A DNA stretch of 64,000 nucleotides from Sphingobacterium sp. SYP-B4668 (GTDB taxonomy: Bacteria; Bacteroidota; Bacteroidia; Sphingobacteriales; Sphingobacteriaceae). Positions 45,231 through 53,568 of the stretch are shown here, in pieces; position 1 is the stretch's first letter; each line of letters begins with the position of its first letter. Under the pieces are notes generated by a model, which did not search any database, was not told where the DNA came from, and was given only the letters and a program-made list of their open reading frames with translations. The translations under genes and the position numbers were made by a program. The DNA is taken from NCBI RefSeq assembly GCF_027627455.1, contig NZ_CP115483.1, positions 3,844,001 to 3,908,000 of the forward strand, read 5' to 3'.

Positions 45231-45932
45231 ATGAAAATTTTTCACCTTTTATTTTTAGCATTGGCACTGGGGTGCGGCAAAAAAGACACAGCTCCGGAAA
45301 ACGCTGGAAAAGTAAGCGGAACAGTAAGAGACCATTCTGGCAAATCAATCCAAGGAGTACAGATTATCGTGGACAACAGTATATTCTTCAACAGTAATCT
45401 ATCTACAAAAACTGCTTCCAACGGAAGCTACAGCTTGGCTCTCCCCACGACCGGGGCTTGGTACGCCTTTGCCATCCATAAAATATCTTTCAATGGAAAA
45501 ATCTATCAATGCTACCTCCATCCGGAGATTTCAACAGGCTTCGGGCCGGATGGCGCAGTCCGAGATTTCACTTGGCAGCTCACCGGTCAAAAGGCCGAGC
45601 CTTTAACAGGGCATTATGGCGGGACAATAACCGTCGATAACTTCCCAGGAGTTTATTTGGATACCGAAGAGATACGATTTACCCTCATTCCCGAAGGCAA
45701 GCTCATCGATGGTTCTCAAGGGCAGACCTTGGTACGGAATGCAACCGACGGGCAACAAATCTTGGATGTCCCAATCGGTCGCTATAGAATAAGCGCAAGA
45801 TATGGGGAGGAACACCTGAAACTTCGGAGATGGAACTCCCAGGATAGCTTTGAAAAGGAAATCATTTTTGATTTTGAACCACAGATCAATGCACAATGTG
45901 ACAATTGCTTTAAACTAGAATACAACCGATAA
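45231..45932 (+). CDS. Lipoprotein with carboxypeptidase-like regulatory domain
   Basis: The 233-residue lipoprotein (LFLALALGCGKKD, Cys15) has a carboxypeptidase-like domain in its first 100 residues (GKVSGTVRDHSGKSIQGVQII, TASNGSYSLALPTTG). A second beta-rich part ends with a Cys pair (CDNCFKLEYNR). It is cotranscribed with the next lipoprotein, 2 bp apart. The role is unknown; surface display is inferred. Confidence 0.78.
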   Translation: MKIFHLLFLALALGCGKKDTAPENAGKVSGTVRDHSGKSIQGVQIIVDNSIFFNSNLSTKTASNGSYSLALPTTGAWYAFAIHKISFNGKIYQCYLHPEISTGFGPDGAVRDFTWQLTGQKAEPLTGHYGGTITVDNFPGVYLDTEEIRFTLIPEGKLIDGSQGQTLVRNATDGQQILDVPIGRYRISARYGEEHLKLRRWNSQDSFEKEIIFDFEPQINAQCDNCFKLEYNR

Positions 45933-45934
45933 TC

Positions 45935-46720
45935 ATGAAAAGAAACTATTTTAACATTCCTATATTATTTTTGCTACTGATTTCATGTGGAAAAAGTGAT
46001 CTTGTACCTTCCGAATCTGAGGATGACAAGATTGTCATCCCCTCTTCCAATGGCAATCCTGGATTGGGTCACAGCGATGAGGAACCGTTGGGAACAGCCC
46101 TAGCACTGCCATCAGGCATACGTATCGTGGCCAGACAGAGCCATCCATTTGATCCCGATATCAGAAAGCTATATGCCCATGCAAATTTTTTCTACGTGGA
46201 CATTAATTTTGTGAATGACCGGATGCCGGGAACCCCGCCAGTCATCGTCGAACTCCCTCCTGGATTAATAGGAGTCAGCACGATACACGACAAGCAAAAT
46301 GGACTCAGCATCGAAAAGTACCTCATCACGGTCCCACCCACACAACGGCTTGGAGGAGGTCGCGATACCACGACGGTCTATGTCGGAATGGCCTGTCTAA
46401 ATGAAGGTAGGTCAATGCCCTGGTATGATAATCTGGGCGCCGAACAGGTCTTTCCAATTTCAAGGAACAATTATCAAAAATTTATCGTTACCTCTGACCC
46501 TGGCCTATCGAAACTGCTGGACCTACTCAAGGGCCATCCCGGGCTTAAGATTACCAACCACTGGGATCCCGTAGCGGCACATGAAGAAGATTATGTAGTT
46601 CCAGAATGGATGAAGATACATAACGAAATCCAGGAACATATTTGGGAAATCACAGATCGATTCGGTCTGACGCATGGAAAAATAATCAAGCTCAAGGAAA
46701 GATTAAAACCCTATAGATAG
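45935..46720 (+). CDS. Lipoprotein of unknown function
   Basis: The 261-residue product begins with IPILFLLLISCGKSD, a lipoprotein signal with Cys18. The mature part is beta-rich and Pro-rich (FFYVDINFVNDRMPGTPPVI) with a C-terminal helical stretch (EIQEHIWEITDRFGLTHGKI). I do not recognise the family. It is coupled to the lipoprotein upstream and followed by a terminator, so the two form a small operon. Confidence 0.75.
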   Translation: MKRNYFNIPILFLLLISCGKSDLVPSESEDDKIVIPSSNGNPGLGHSDEEPLGTALALPSGIRIVARQSHPFDPDIRKLYAHANFFYVDINFVNDRMPGTPPVIVELPPGLIGVSTIHDKQNGLSIEKYLITVPPTQRLGGGRDTTTVYVGMACLNEGRSMPWYDNLGAEQVFPISRNNYQKFIVTSDPGLSKLLDLLKGHPGLKITNHWDPVAAHEEDYVVPEWMKIHNEIQEHIWEITDRFGLTHGKIIKLKERLKPYR

Positions 46721-46767
46721 TCACCATAACAAAGAGATTACTTCACCTAACTATTTCCACTAGTTAC

Positions 46768-46795
46768 AGGGCTGCCCATGCAGCCCTATTTTTTT
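46768..46795 (+). terminator. Rho-independent terminator of the lipoprotein pair
   Basis: An 8-bp stem (AGGGCTGC 46768-46775, GCAGCCCT 46780-46787) with a CCAT loop is followed by ATTTTTTT. It lies 47 bp after the operon's last stop. Confidence 0.8.
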
Positions 46796-47336
46796 ACTCC
46801 CCGACATCATCCTTGACCTCACCATAGCGGTCTATATATATCTTGCTCTGTCTACCCTTTAGGTGCATTGTCGCTATGAAAACACTTTCCTGCTTCGCAT
46901 CCTCGATGTAGAGTGTCCTTTCATGCCGATAGCCTTTTCCCAGATATACATCCAATGCGGCGGCAACTGGAGCAGGCAATTTCTTCCTACGCACCTTTTT
47001 TGCTGTCCTTAACCAGTTTCCGACTGTATCCATTTCGATGACCGTACCGTTTTCAAGGACGGCAAGATGCTTTCCCGAATTCACGGTCGTGATCCAATGG
47101 TCTATCTTTTGTGAGCCAGCCTTTTTAGCCGCAGCAATCTTTACGTGTTCGGGCACGTTTCCCTGATTATTTCGCTGATCCTGAAAGACGATTATAGGCG
47201 TTGCAACTGGAATATTTTTGTTCCAATATCCTGCGTCGTCCGTGGTGACCCTAGTCGTTGTTGTGACAGCGCCACCTGCCACCTGATGGATGACTGCATT
47301 GAGTGCCAACATGCTGGTTGAAATCCATTTATTCAT
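46794..47336 (-). CDS. Hypothetical protein
   Basis: The 180-residue product has an N-terminal hydrophobic segment (STSMLALNAVIHQVAGGAVT) that is a weak signal or anchor. The C-terminal part is beta-rich (YRHERTLYIEDAKQESVFIA, RQSKIYIDRYGEVKDD). Its stop overlaps the terminator T-run of the convergent operon. No family recognised; composition supports a real gene. Confidence 0.6.
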   Translation of the reverse strand: MNKWISTSMLALNAVIHQVAGGAVTTTTRVTTDDAGYWNKNIPVATPIIVFQDQRNNQGNVPEHVKIAAAKKAGSQKIDHWITTVNSGKHLAVLENGTVIEMDTVGNWLRTAKKVRRKKLPAPVAAALDVYLGKGYRHERTLYIEDAKQESVFIATMHLKGRQSKIYIDRYGEVKDDVGE

Positions 47337-47427
47337 AAATTGTTCTTTTTAGAAGTTTAGACAAAGTCTGTAAATTCACTTTTTTACGGGAACCATCGCG
47401 TCCATATTCGACTAAAGATGAATATTC

Positions 47428-47645
47428 GCCTACGGAGGCAACATATCGCAGTCAAAAAATTGTCGTGCTGCTCGTCAAGCTACCCTGTGGGATACCAGGA
47501 CCGTCAATCTGTCCTTTACCTATCGATTGATCAAAGGCACCCAGAACGACCCTTTTGAGGAGGAGGTGTACGGAGCAAACAACAACGCACATGACAAACT
47601 CCGAGATGAAGCCGTCATGGCAAAATGTTGTGGCAGCGGCTCTCC
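47428..47645 (+). pseudogene. C-terminal remnant resembling an outer-membrane receptor
   Basis: A start-less plus-strand frame reads YGGNISQSKNCRAARQATLW, then RTVNLSFTYRLIKGTQNDPF and on to VMAKCCGSGSPL. The NLSFTYR strand is the kind that ends TonB-linked outer-membrane barrels in this phylum. No upstream barrel exists. It overlaps no intact gene and runs into the 3' end of the lipoprotein gene at 47649. Confidence 0.4.
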
Positions 47646-47648
47646 CCT

Positions 47649-48473
47649 TTATAATGGTCCGATCTTGGTAATGCGATTCGAAGACAGATTTTCTAAATAC
47701 GGATTGGCATCCCAAAGATTAACAGTCATATTTTTGGAGACAATCATATTTGCGCCCTCTTCCTTTACACACAGAACATTTCCATTCCCGTTGTAATGGT
47801 TGTCTATCTTTGTGAAGTGGGCCATACCTTCAGAAAGTACAATGGTATGGCCCGTAATTTCATGCTCACTGCCGAGTATGATGGGTAGATCTGGATTCAG
47901 GACATGCCTTAACCTCGCTATTGCAAATGGGGACCGTTTCGGGCCAAGCTCAAACTTGTTTGAGACATAGCCAGCATTTCCGGTGGTCGTGATCATTTCG
48001 AGGTTATTTCCAGAATAAGACAAATCCACTTGTGAGCCTTTGCCTCCAGTCTTCAAAATCTTCATCCTCGTCACCCTTCCCTCCTTCACTTCATAATCAA
48101 TAAACTTCCTCCCCGAGATACGAAAGGTTTCCTTCTGACGAATGGAAATAACAGCGCTCACGGGTAGGTCATCTTCGGAATAGCTTATCTCCATATCCTG
48201 GATTTCCGTCTCATCAATCATTTCAATCCGATGAAGCCTACCAGATCTATCGTACCTGAAGGTAGTGATCTCGCCTTCAGCAGGACACTCATAAGAGACA
48301 ATCCTATTGTCAGCATCATACTGTAGTTGGAAAGTCGACGTATCACCATTCTCATAAACGGTATAGCGATTTGGAGGTAAGGTCGGAAAAATAGGTGCGG
48401 AATGGCCCGTACAGCCAAATGCCAACAATAGGCCTAAGGAACCAATTGCAACGAGGTAATCTATTTTAGTCAT
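47649..48473 (-). CDS. YD-like repeat lipoprotein (DUF4595-type)
   Basis: The 274-residue protein has a lipoprotein signal (LGLLLAFGCTGHS, Cys21). Repeated short strands of YD-type form follow: TFQLQYDADNRIVSYECPAE, TTFRYDRSGRLHRIEM, FELGPKRSPFAIARL. It resembles the lipoprotein at 56866 in class and plays the same position in a module with a barrel and a histidine kinase. The function is unknown. Confidence 0.78.
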   Translation of the reverse strand: MTKIDYLVAIGSLGLLLAFGCTGHSAPIFPTLPPNRYTVYENGDTSTFQLQYDADNRIVSYECPAEGEITTFRYDRSGRLHRIEMIDETEIQDMEISYSEDDLPVSAVISIRQKETFRISGRKFIDYEVKEGRVTRMKILKTGGKGSQVDLSYSGNNLEMITTTGNAGYVSNKFELGPKRSPFAIARLRHVLNPDLPIILGSEHEITGHTIVLSEGMAHFTKIDNHYNGNGNVLCVKEEGANMIVSKNMTVNLWDANPYLENLSSNRITKIGPL

Positions 48474-48599
48474 CTATAGGTGAATATTTTTTTGCAAATT
48501 TCTTCAAACAATTAAGTATGCCCCCCAGTCTCTATACGGTATTATCTTTTTGCGTACAATTACGGACACCGCACAAACAAAATATAAGCTGTGCCTAGC

Positions 48600-49319
48600 T
48601 CAGTAGATGAGTTGTCGGATCAACGGGACATACTGTTTGCCCACTCCAATCTCGACATCCCCTGTCAGCACGAGAAAGAATCTCCTTATATCCCTGTAGA
48701 GTTCCTGGACATGGTCCAGATTGACGATGAAGGAACGATGGATTCTCATAAATCTATCGGGATCCAGCTTGCTACAGAGCAGTCCTATGCCATGATTGCT
48801 GAGATATGCGCTATTGTCCGCAGTATAGATCCATGTATAGTCCCTGTCTGCTCTCAAGTAAGTGATATCCGGCACGTTTATTTTTTTGAGGCAGCCCCCT
48901 TTCTCTACAAAGATCCTTCCGGGATATCGGATCATAGAAAGAGGTTGGACAGGGCCTGCTGCTTCTGATGAACCAATCCGAATCAACGTCCTTCGTAGAT
49001 TTTCCGTACATATAGGTCGATGGAGGTATCCCAGAGCACCATGATCTATTGCCCTAACCGCATCTTCGAGATGATCTGAATATACTACGGAAATGGGATC
49101 GTGGGAGATTCGCTCGAGCACGTCAAATCCTGCTATCCCCGGAAGCGAAGCATTGATGAACACCACCGCTGGTTGGAGGGAGTTGATATACCTAACTGCC
49201 TCCGGCCCGTTACAGGTTTCGTGGAATACCGCAGGATAATCCAACGACTCGATCTTTCTGCGGAGTTCCTGTCTAAATGAACCGTCTTTGTCCGCAATGA
49301 GCACTGATTGCTTTACCAT
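48600..49319 (-). CDS. LytTR response regulator with degenerate receiver
   Basis: From ATG 49319 (TTG 49346 adds nine residues) the protein has 239 residues. The receiver keeps the acidic pair (IADKDG) and a Ser (VVYSDH), but the phosphoacceptor position reads VVFINASLPG, an Asn in place of Asp, and the conserved Lys is Arg (YLHRPICT). The C-terminal LytTR DNA-binding domain is intact (YLRADRDYTWIYTADNSAYL, CSKLDPDRFMRIHRSFIVNL). It therefore probably works without phosphorylation. It stands next to a divergent Crp/Fnr regulator. Confidence 0.87.
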   Translation of the reverse strand: MVKQSVLIADKDGSFRQELRRKIESLDYPAVFHETCNGPEAVRYINSLQPAVVFINASLPGIAGFDVLERISHDPISVVYSDHLEDAVRAIDHGALGYLHRPICTENLRRTLIRIGSSEAAGPVQPLSMIRYPGRIFVEKGGCLKKINVPDITYLRADRDYTWIYTADNSAYLSNHGIGLLCSKLDPDRFMRIHRSFIVNLDHVQELYRDIRRFFLVLTGDVEIGVGKQYVPLIRQLIY

Positions 49320-49373
49320 TGATTTGACCTTTGATGAAAGGATCAAAATTAGCGTATGTATTGCCTGTCGTAA

Positions 49374-49387
49374 CTGACAAATGTCAG
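49374..49387. promoter_or_regulatory. Palindrome in the divergent LytTR/Crp region
   Basis: CTGACAAATGTCAG is a 14-bp palindrome with 6-bp arms and an AA centre, 62 bp upstream of the Crp/Fnr start and 55 bp upstream of the LytTR start. It fits a dimeric regulator site, probably that of the Crp/Fnr protein itself. Confidence 0.5.
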
Positions 49388-49448
49388 AAATTGGCCAAAC
49401 AGGTCATTTTTAGTATCTTGTCCTACTATTTCTTTGACCCATCAAGAG

Positions 49449-50063
49449 ATGAGATACGACATGGTAGAGCGAAAACATTTTAATCAGGTCTGTCTGTTTG
49501 CAAGGCAATACGGCATATCCTTCACCCTACAGGAATTGGAGATTATCCGGGCAAATACGCAGTATGTGGTCCTTCCACCACATTCGATCCTCATGGAACA
49601 AGGGAAACTGGTGAAGAAGCTTTATTTTATGAACAGGGGTATAGCCAGGCTGTTCAGGGTCCACAATGGCGTTGACCATACGTTGGGAATCGAATCGACC
49701 AATTATTTTCTATCGACTCCCCTTCTTCTTCAGAACGGTCAGGAATCCACCTGCGCACTAGAGTCGCTCAGCGAAATCGAGTTACTGGTCTGGGATCTGC
49801 CCAGCGTCACTATCCTCAAGAATAGCATCCCTAGGATGTTTGCCATGGAAATGGCCATCATGGACAGGCTACTGGCTTGGTTACAGGACAATCAAGTCGA
49901 GTCCAGATGCATGACCGCAGAAGAGCGCTATTATAAATTGATAGCAACACAGCCAAAGGTAATACAATCCGTTCCGCTGAAATACATCGCCTCTCTTTTG
50001 GGAATCCACCACGATAGCTTGAGTCGGATAAGGAAAGGTGTCTCGGACAGAGGTTCTAGATAA
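49449..50063 (+). CDS. Crp/Fnr-family transcriptional regulator
   Basis: Starting at ATG 49449 (TTG 49434 and ATG 49461 are alternatives), about 204 residues give the cyclic-nucleotide-binding roll (VVLPPHSILMEQGKLVKKLY, FMNRGIARLFRVHNGVDHT) and the winged HTH (LKYIASLLGIHHDSLSRIRK). The gene is convergent with the NarL-type regulator gene and overlaps it by 8 bp at the 3' ends. The palindrome at 49374 may be its own operator. The ligand is unknown. Confidence 0.88.
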   Translation: MRYDMVERKHFNQVCLFARQYGISFTLQELEIIRANTQYVVLPPHSILMEQGKLVKKLYFMNRGIARLFRVHNGVDHTLGIESTNYFLSTPLLLQNGQESTCALESLSEIELLVWDLPSVTILKNSIPRMFAMEMAIMDRLLAWLQDNQVESRCMTAEERYYKLIATQPKVIQSVPLKYIASLLGIHHDSLSRIRKGVSDRGSR

Positions 50064-50685
50064 GTCCTCTTAGATAAGCCTCCCGGACTAGTCCAGCTAC
50101 TGTCTTAATGTTGAGCTTTTGGTTAAGGCTGTAGCGGTGCGATTCTACTGTGCGGACACTCAGAAAGAGTCGGTCGGCAATTTCCTGATTAGAATGTTCG
50201 TGGGCGATCAATGCCAATACCTCACATTCCCGATTTGTCAACTTCACGTTAACTGCGGCATTCCGACCTGTGATAGCCTGATGGACTATGGACCGCTCGA
50301 TCTGCCGGTCTATGAACTGCTTTCCCGACAACACACTTTGGATGGCTTCTTGTAGACCTTCCCTATCGGTTCCCTTTAGTAGGTAGCCCATAGCCCCATT
50401 CCGCATCATCTTCCTGACATAGAGTACCTCGTCATGATTGGTAATCGCGATAATGGGCAGCTGCGGATATCTTCCCAAAACTTCTTTACAAAGAGCAATA
50501 CCATCGCTATCGGGAAGCTCTATATCGAGTAGTAGAACATCCGGAGCCCATGTTTCCAAAGCTAAAAGCAGGCCTTCGCCACTTCCTGCCTTGAAGACGA
50601 CCTCAAACTGTGGGAAGGTGCTGAGCATCTGGATAAGCCCTTCTATAATCACGGGATGATCGTCCACTATTCCTATTGTTGTCAT
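50056..50685 (-). CDS. NarL/LuxR-type response regulator
   Basis: From ATG 50685 the protein has 209 residues: a receiver (GIVDDHPVIIEGLIQML, phospho-Asp in VLLLDIELPDSDG, Lys in GYLLKGTD) and a C-terminal LuxR HTH (KLTNRECEVLALIAHEHSNQ, EIADRLFLSVRTVESHR). Its partner kinase is encoded immediately upstream at 50762. The pair sits among OmpA, barrel and lipoprotein genes that it may regulate. Confidence 0.92.
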   Translation of the reverse strand: MTTIGIVDDHPVIIEGLIQMLSTFPQFEVVFKAGSGEGLLLALETWAPDVLLLDIELPDSDGIALCKEVLGRYPQLPIIAITNHDEVLYVRKMMRNGAMGYLLKGTDREGLQEAIQSVLSGKQFIDRQIERSIVHQAITGRNAAVNVKLTNRECEVLALIAHEHSNQEIADRLFLSVRTVESHRYSLNQKLNIKTVAGLVREAYLRGLI

Positions 50686-50761
50686 ACGCCTATTTTTTAC
50701 ACAAATTAAATTTTTATACAACCTCTTTTCTACCGTATTATTACGAATAGGTCAAATTAAG

Positions 50762-52708
50762 TTAGGTTATTTTTTCGGGGTCGGTTTTCAAGGAAGGATG
50801 GCCGTTAGAATCGATTTCGATATAGACCGAGGTCCCCCTTCCTGGCGATGACCGGATATCAATGATCCCACCTATGTCTGAAACTCTGCAGCAAAGCCCG
50901 CTAAGCCCGATTCCCTTTGACGAGATATTCTCCGGATCGAACCCCTTGCCATTGTCCTCGACCGTTATCCGGAGCCCCCCCCTACTACTCTCCAACTGGA
51001 CAATCCCTTCAGTACCTCCAGAATGCTTCACCATATTGGTTACGGCCTCCTGAATTGTTCTATAGAGGACCAGCTCCACAGTCCTGTCAAATCTGGGAAT
51101 CGTGCCTAGGAGATAGAAATCGAGAGCAAGATCTCCTCCCTTTACCCGGTAGCAAAAGGATTCGACGGCACAGGCTAATCCTTCCCGTAGCAGGAATTCG
51201 GGAGCAAGATTATGGGATATATTCCTAATCTCGCGGACCGCAATATCAATCAATTCACCGATTTCAAGTAGTGATCGCCGTTCCGAACCATCGTCTACAG
51301 CATTGTGGACCTGAATTTTGGCAGCAGATAGGATACTCGCCACACCATCATGTAATTCACGTGCCGTGCGTTCCCTTTCCCGCTCTTCCCCATAAAGTTG
51401 GGCTTCTAGCAGATGCCTTTCGTGGTCCAATTTCAGTCTCCTCCGTTTCTGGTTTCCGACTATGCGCAATGATATAAGACCCCAAGCTAGCAGGACAGCC
51501 GTGGAAATAGAGATGATGATCCACTTGTTCTTTCTTTCCAACCCCGTCGTTTGTTCGGCAATCATGAGATCCCTTTCGGCAATGCTCCTTCGGTTCTCCA
51601 TCGTTCTGTACTTCAGTTCCAGTTCCTGTATCGACCGATGTGTTTCCTTATCTTTTAGGGAATCAGCAAGAGATTGGTATCGCTTACGCAGTTCGAGGGC
51701 ATCCTTGTATTTCCCCATCCCTTCTTTGATTTCTGACCCCGACAAGTACAGTTCAATGAGTTGGGGTTTGGCTAATTCCTCCTGGGCCAATTCCATGGCC
51801 TTACTGAAATATCTTTCCGCAGCTCCGAAACTTCTCATATCTCGATATACCGAGGACATCCCCGAAAGTACGTACACCTCATTACCCGGAAACGTCAAAT
51901 GTAAAATTTGCTTTGCTTTTTTGAAACTCCGCAATGCCTGCTGATATCTTTTCTGCATTCGATATATATCCCCCAAATTGTTGTACGCTTTAATCTCCAT
52001 CTGTATATCATCGTACCTCTTAGCGATTTCCAATAGACGCAAAGCGTTCCTTTCGGCCGATCCCAAATCGTGCGCCATCGCCTCGGCAACCACAATATTG
52101 ACCAGACTCCGGCCCATGGCAAGCGTATCTTTTAGCTCCTGGGCCAATCCATAGGATTCCCGCGCATACTGTAGCCCTTTTTTAACATCGTTCATATCGA
52201 GCATGAGGGAGCTGAGGTTATTATAGTATTTCCGTCGGTCGGCCAAGTCCCTTTGTGTCGGCTCTTTGATAGCCGAGGAAATTTCCAATCCCCTCACCAA
52301 ATTTTTGGCCGCATCCTCTAATTGACCTTGGGCTTGCAGCTGCAGGGAGATATTATTGTACGCTGCTGCGACTCGGGGCCAATTACGGAGATCTATACCT
52401 AGCGCCAATGCTTTTTTTGCAAAAGCCAGCGATTCCCCATACCTGAGCTGTTCGTATAGGAACACGCTGTAGTTGCCCAAGAAGGACAATCGGCCGTTGT
52501 CAAATCGGAGCCGATCGGCAAGTCTACCTGCTGACTTGAAATAATGATCTGCAGAGTCGAGCTGTCCTGATTTCTGCTTTTCCTTGGCCTTGTCTATCAG
52601 CATAAATACTCCTGTAGTGTCCCCCGCTTTGCAGGGCAATGGTGCTGCTACCCAAATGCATAGTACCAGCATGGATAAAATTCTCTTCACTTGTGCAAGG
52701 TTTATCAT
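50762..52708 (-). CDS. TPR-containing sensor histidine kinase (HisKA_3 type)
   Basis: The 648-residue protein has a signal peptide and six or more TPR-like helical repeats for a periplasmic sensor (AAAYNNISLQLQAQGQLEDA, KAYNNLGDIYRMQKRYQQAL). One transmembrane helix lies near residue 410 (IIISISTAVLLAWGLISLRI). The HisKA_3 dimerisation domain has phospho-His in RTARELHDGVAS, and a C-terminal ATPase has VTNMVKHSGGTEG, ITVEDNGKGFDPE and GIGLSGLCCRV. It is cotranscribed with the response regulator 76 bp downstream. Confidence 0.93.
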   Translation of the reverse strand: MINLAQVKRILSMLVLCIWVAAPLPCKAGDTTGVFMLIDKAKEKQKSGQLDSADHYFKSAGRLADRLRFDNGRLSFLGNYSVFLYEQLRYGESLAFAKKALALGIDLRNWPRVAAAYNNISLQLQAQGQLEDAAKNLVRGLEISSAIKEPTQRDLADRRKYYNNLSSLMLDMNDVKKGLQYARESYGLAQELKDTLAMGRSLVNIVVAEAMAHDLGSAERNALRLLEIAKRYDDIQMEIKAYNNLGDIYRMQKRYQQALRSFKKAKQILHLTFPGNEVYVLSGMSSVYRDMRSFGAAERYFSKAMELAQEELAKPQLIELYLSGSEIKEGMGKYKDALELRKRYQSLADSLKDKETHRSIQELELKYRTMENRRSIAERDLMIAEQTTGLERKNKWIIISISTAVLLAWGLISLRIVGNQKRRRLKLDHERHLLEAQLYGEERERERTARELHDGVASILSAAKIQVHNAVDDGSERRSLLEIGELIDIAVREIRNISHNLAPEFLLREGLACAVESFCYRVKGGDLALDFYLLGTIPRFDRTVELVLYRTIQEAVTNMVKHSGGTEGIVQLESSRGGLRITVEDNGKGFDPENISSKGIGLSGLCCRVSDIGGIIDIRSSPGRGTSVYIEIDSNGHPSLKTDPEKIT

Positions 52709-52802
52709 TTAACATACGGATAAATAATGGGTGCGATGTCCGTAGAAGTACCGAATTTAAATACTCCGCAACTCTTCTCTTTTTACATCATCTGAATCGG
52801 TC

Positions 52803-52810
52803 TAATTTTG
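52803..52810 (+). promoter_or_regulatory. Bacteroidota-type -7 element before the LytTR gene
   Basis: TAATTTTG fits the TAnnTTTG -7 consensus used by the Bacteroidota housekeeping sigma factor and lies 26 bp upstream of the start at 52837. The -33 element is not clear. Confidence 0.4.
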
Positions 52811-52836
52811 ACCGTAACAGTTGAATCATCATAGCA

Positions 52837-53538
52837 ATGTACACTATACTTATTGCCGATCGGGATCCGGTATCCCGCACAATTATCCGGGATCGATTAA
52901 ACAAGTCTACTGATGTGCGAACAATAGTCGAGACGGTCAACCTTTATCAAACCGCACGAATGATGACCCGTATAGAACCGGATGTAATCTTTCTGGACAG
53001 TTATTTTCTGGAAGGTGAGCCTTCTGGAATTCTCCATAACATCTCGCACGACCCCCGGATTATCATCATTGCTCCGGACGGATCCTTTGCGACCAAAGCC
53101 TTTGATCATGGTGCCCTGGATTACCTGGTCAAACCCATCTGTACCGATCGGTTGGCCTACACCTTCAGGAAGATTTTTGAAAATCCCTTATCCAATTCTA
53201 GCGTGTGCGACATCTTACTGCCCTATCTTTTCGTCGCCAATGGAAACGGCTTCACCCGTATTGAGAGCCACCAGATCCGTTACATCAAAGCCGCGAGAGA
53301 CTATTCCGTACTCTACACAGAAGGCCGAGAATGGATAAGTTCCATCGGGATTAGCAAACTTGTACAAAGGCTCGATCAATGCTTTTTCAAACGTGTACAC
53401 CGATCTTATATCGTCAACCTTTCTTGGGTAGAACGCGTCGAAAGGACTGGCCCCCACACTTTCCTCGTTATGAAAGAAGGTCCTGAGATTATCGTTAGTA
53501 AATCCTATCTCCCGGTCATAAAAGCCATTCTCCTATAG
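52837..53538 (+). CDS. LytTR response regulator
   Basis: The 233-residue protein has a receiver with phospho-Asp in VIFLDSYFLEGE, Lys in DYLVKPICTD and an Ala in place of the Thr/Ser (IIIAPDG). The LytTR domain is complete (RYIKAARDYSVLYTEGREWI, DQCFFKRVHRSYIVNLSWVE). It resembles the LytTR protein at 48600 across its length, but keeps the phosphoacceptor that the other lacks. It is divergent from the kinase gene. No kinase of the LytS type is seen beside it. Confidence 0.9.
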   Translation: MYTILIADRDPVSRTIIRDRLNKSTDVRTIVETVNLYQTARMMTRIEPDVIFLDSYFLEGEPSGILHNISHDPRIIIIAPDGSFATKAFDHGALDYLVKPICTDRLAYTFRKIFENPLSNSSVCDILLPYLFVANGNGFTRIESHQIRYIKAARDYSVLYTEGREWISSIGISKLVQRLDQCFFKRVHRSYIVNLSWVERVERTGPHTFLVMKEGPEIIVSKSYLPVIKAILL

Positions 53539-53568
53539 GCGATGGAGTTATCCAGTAATCCACATTTG

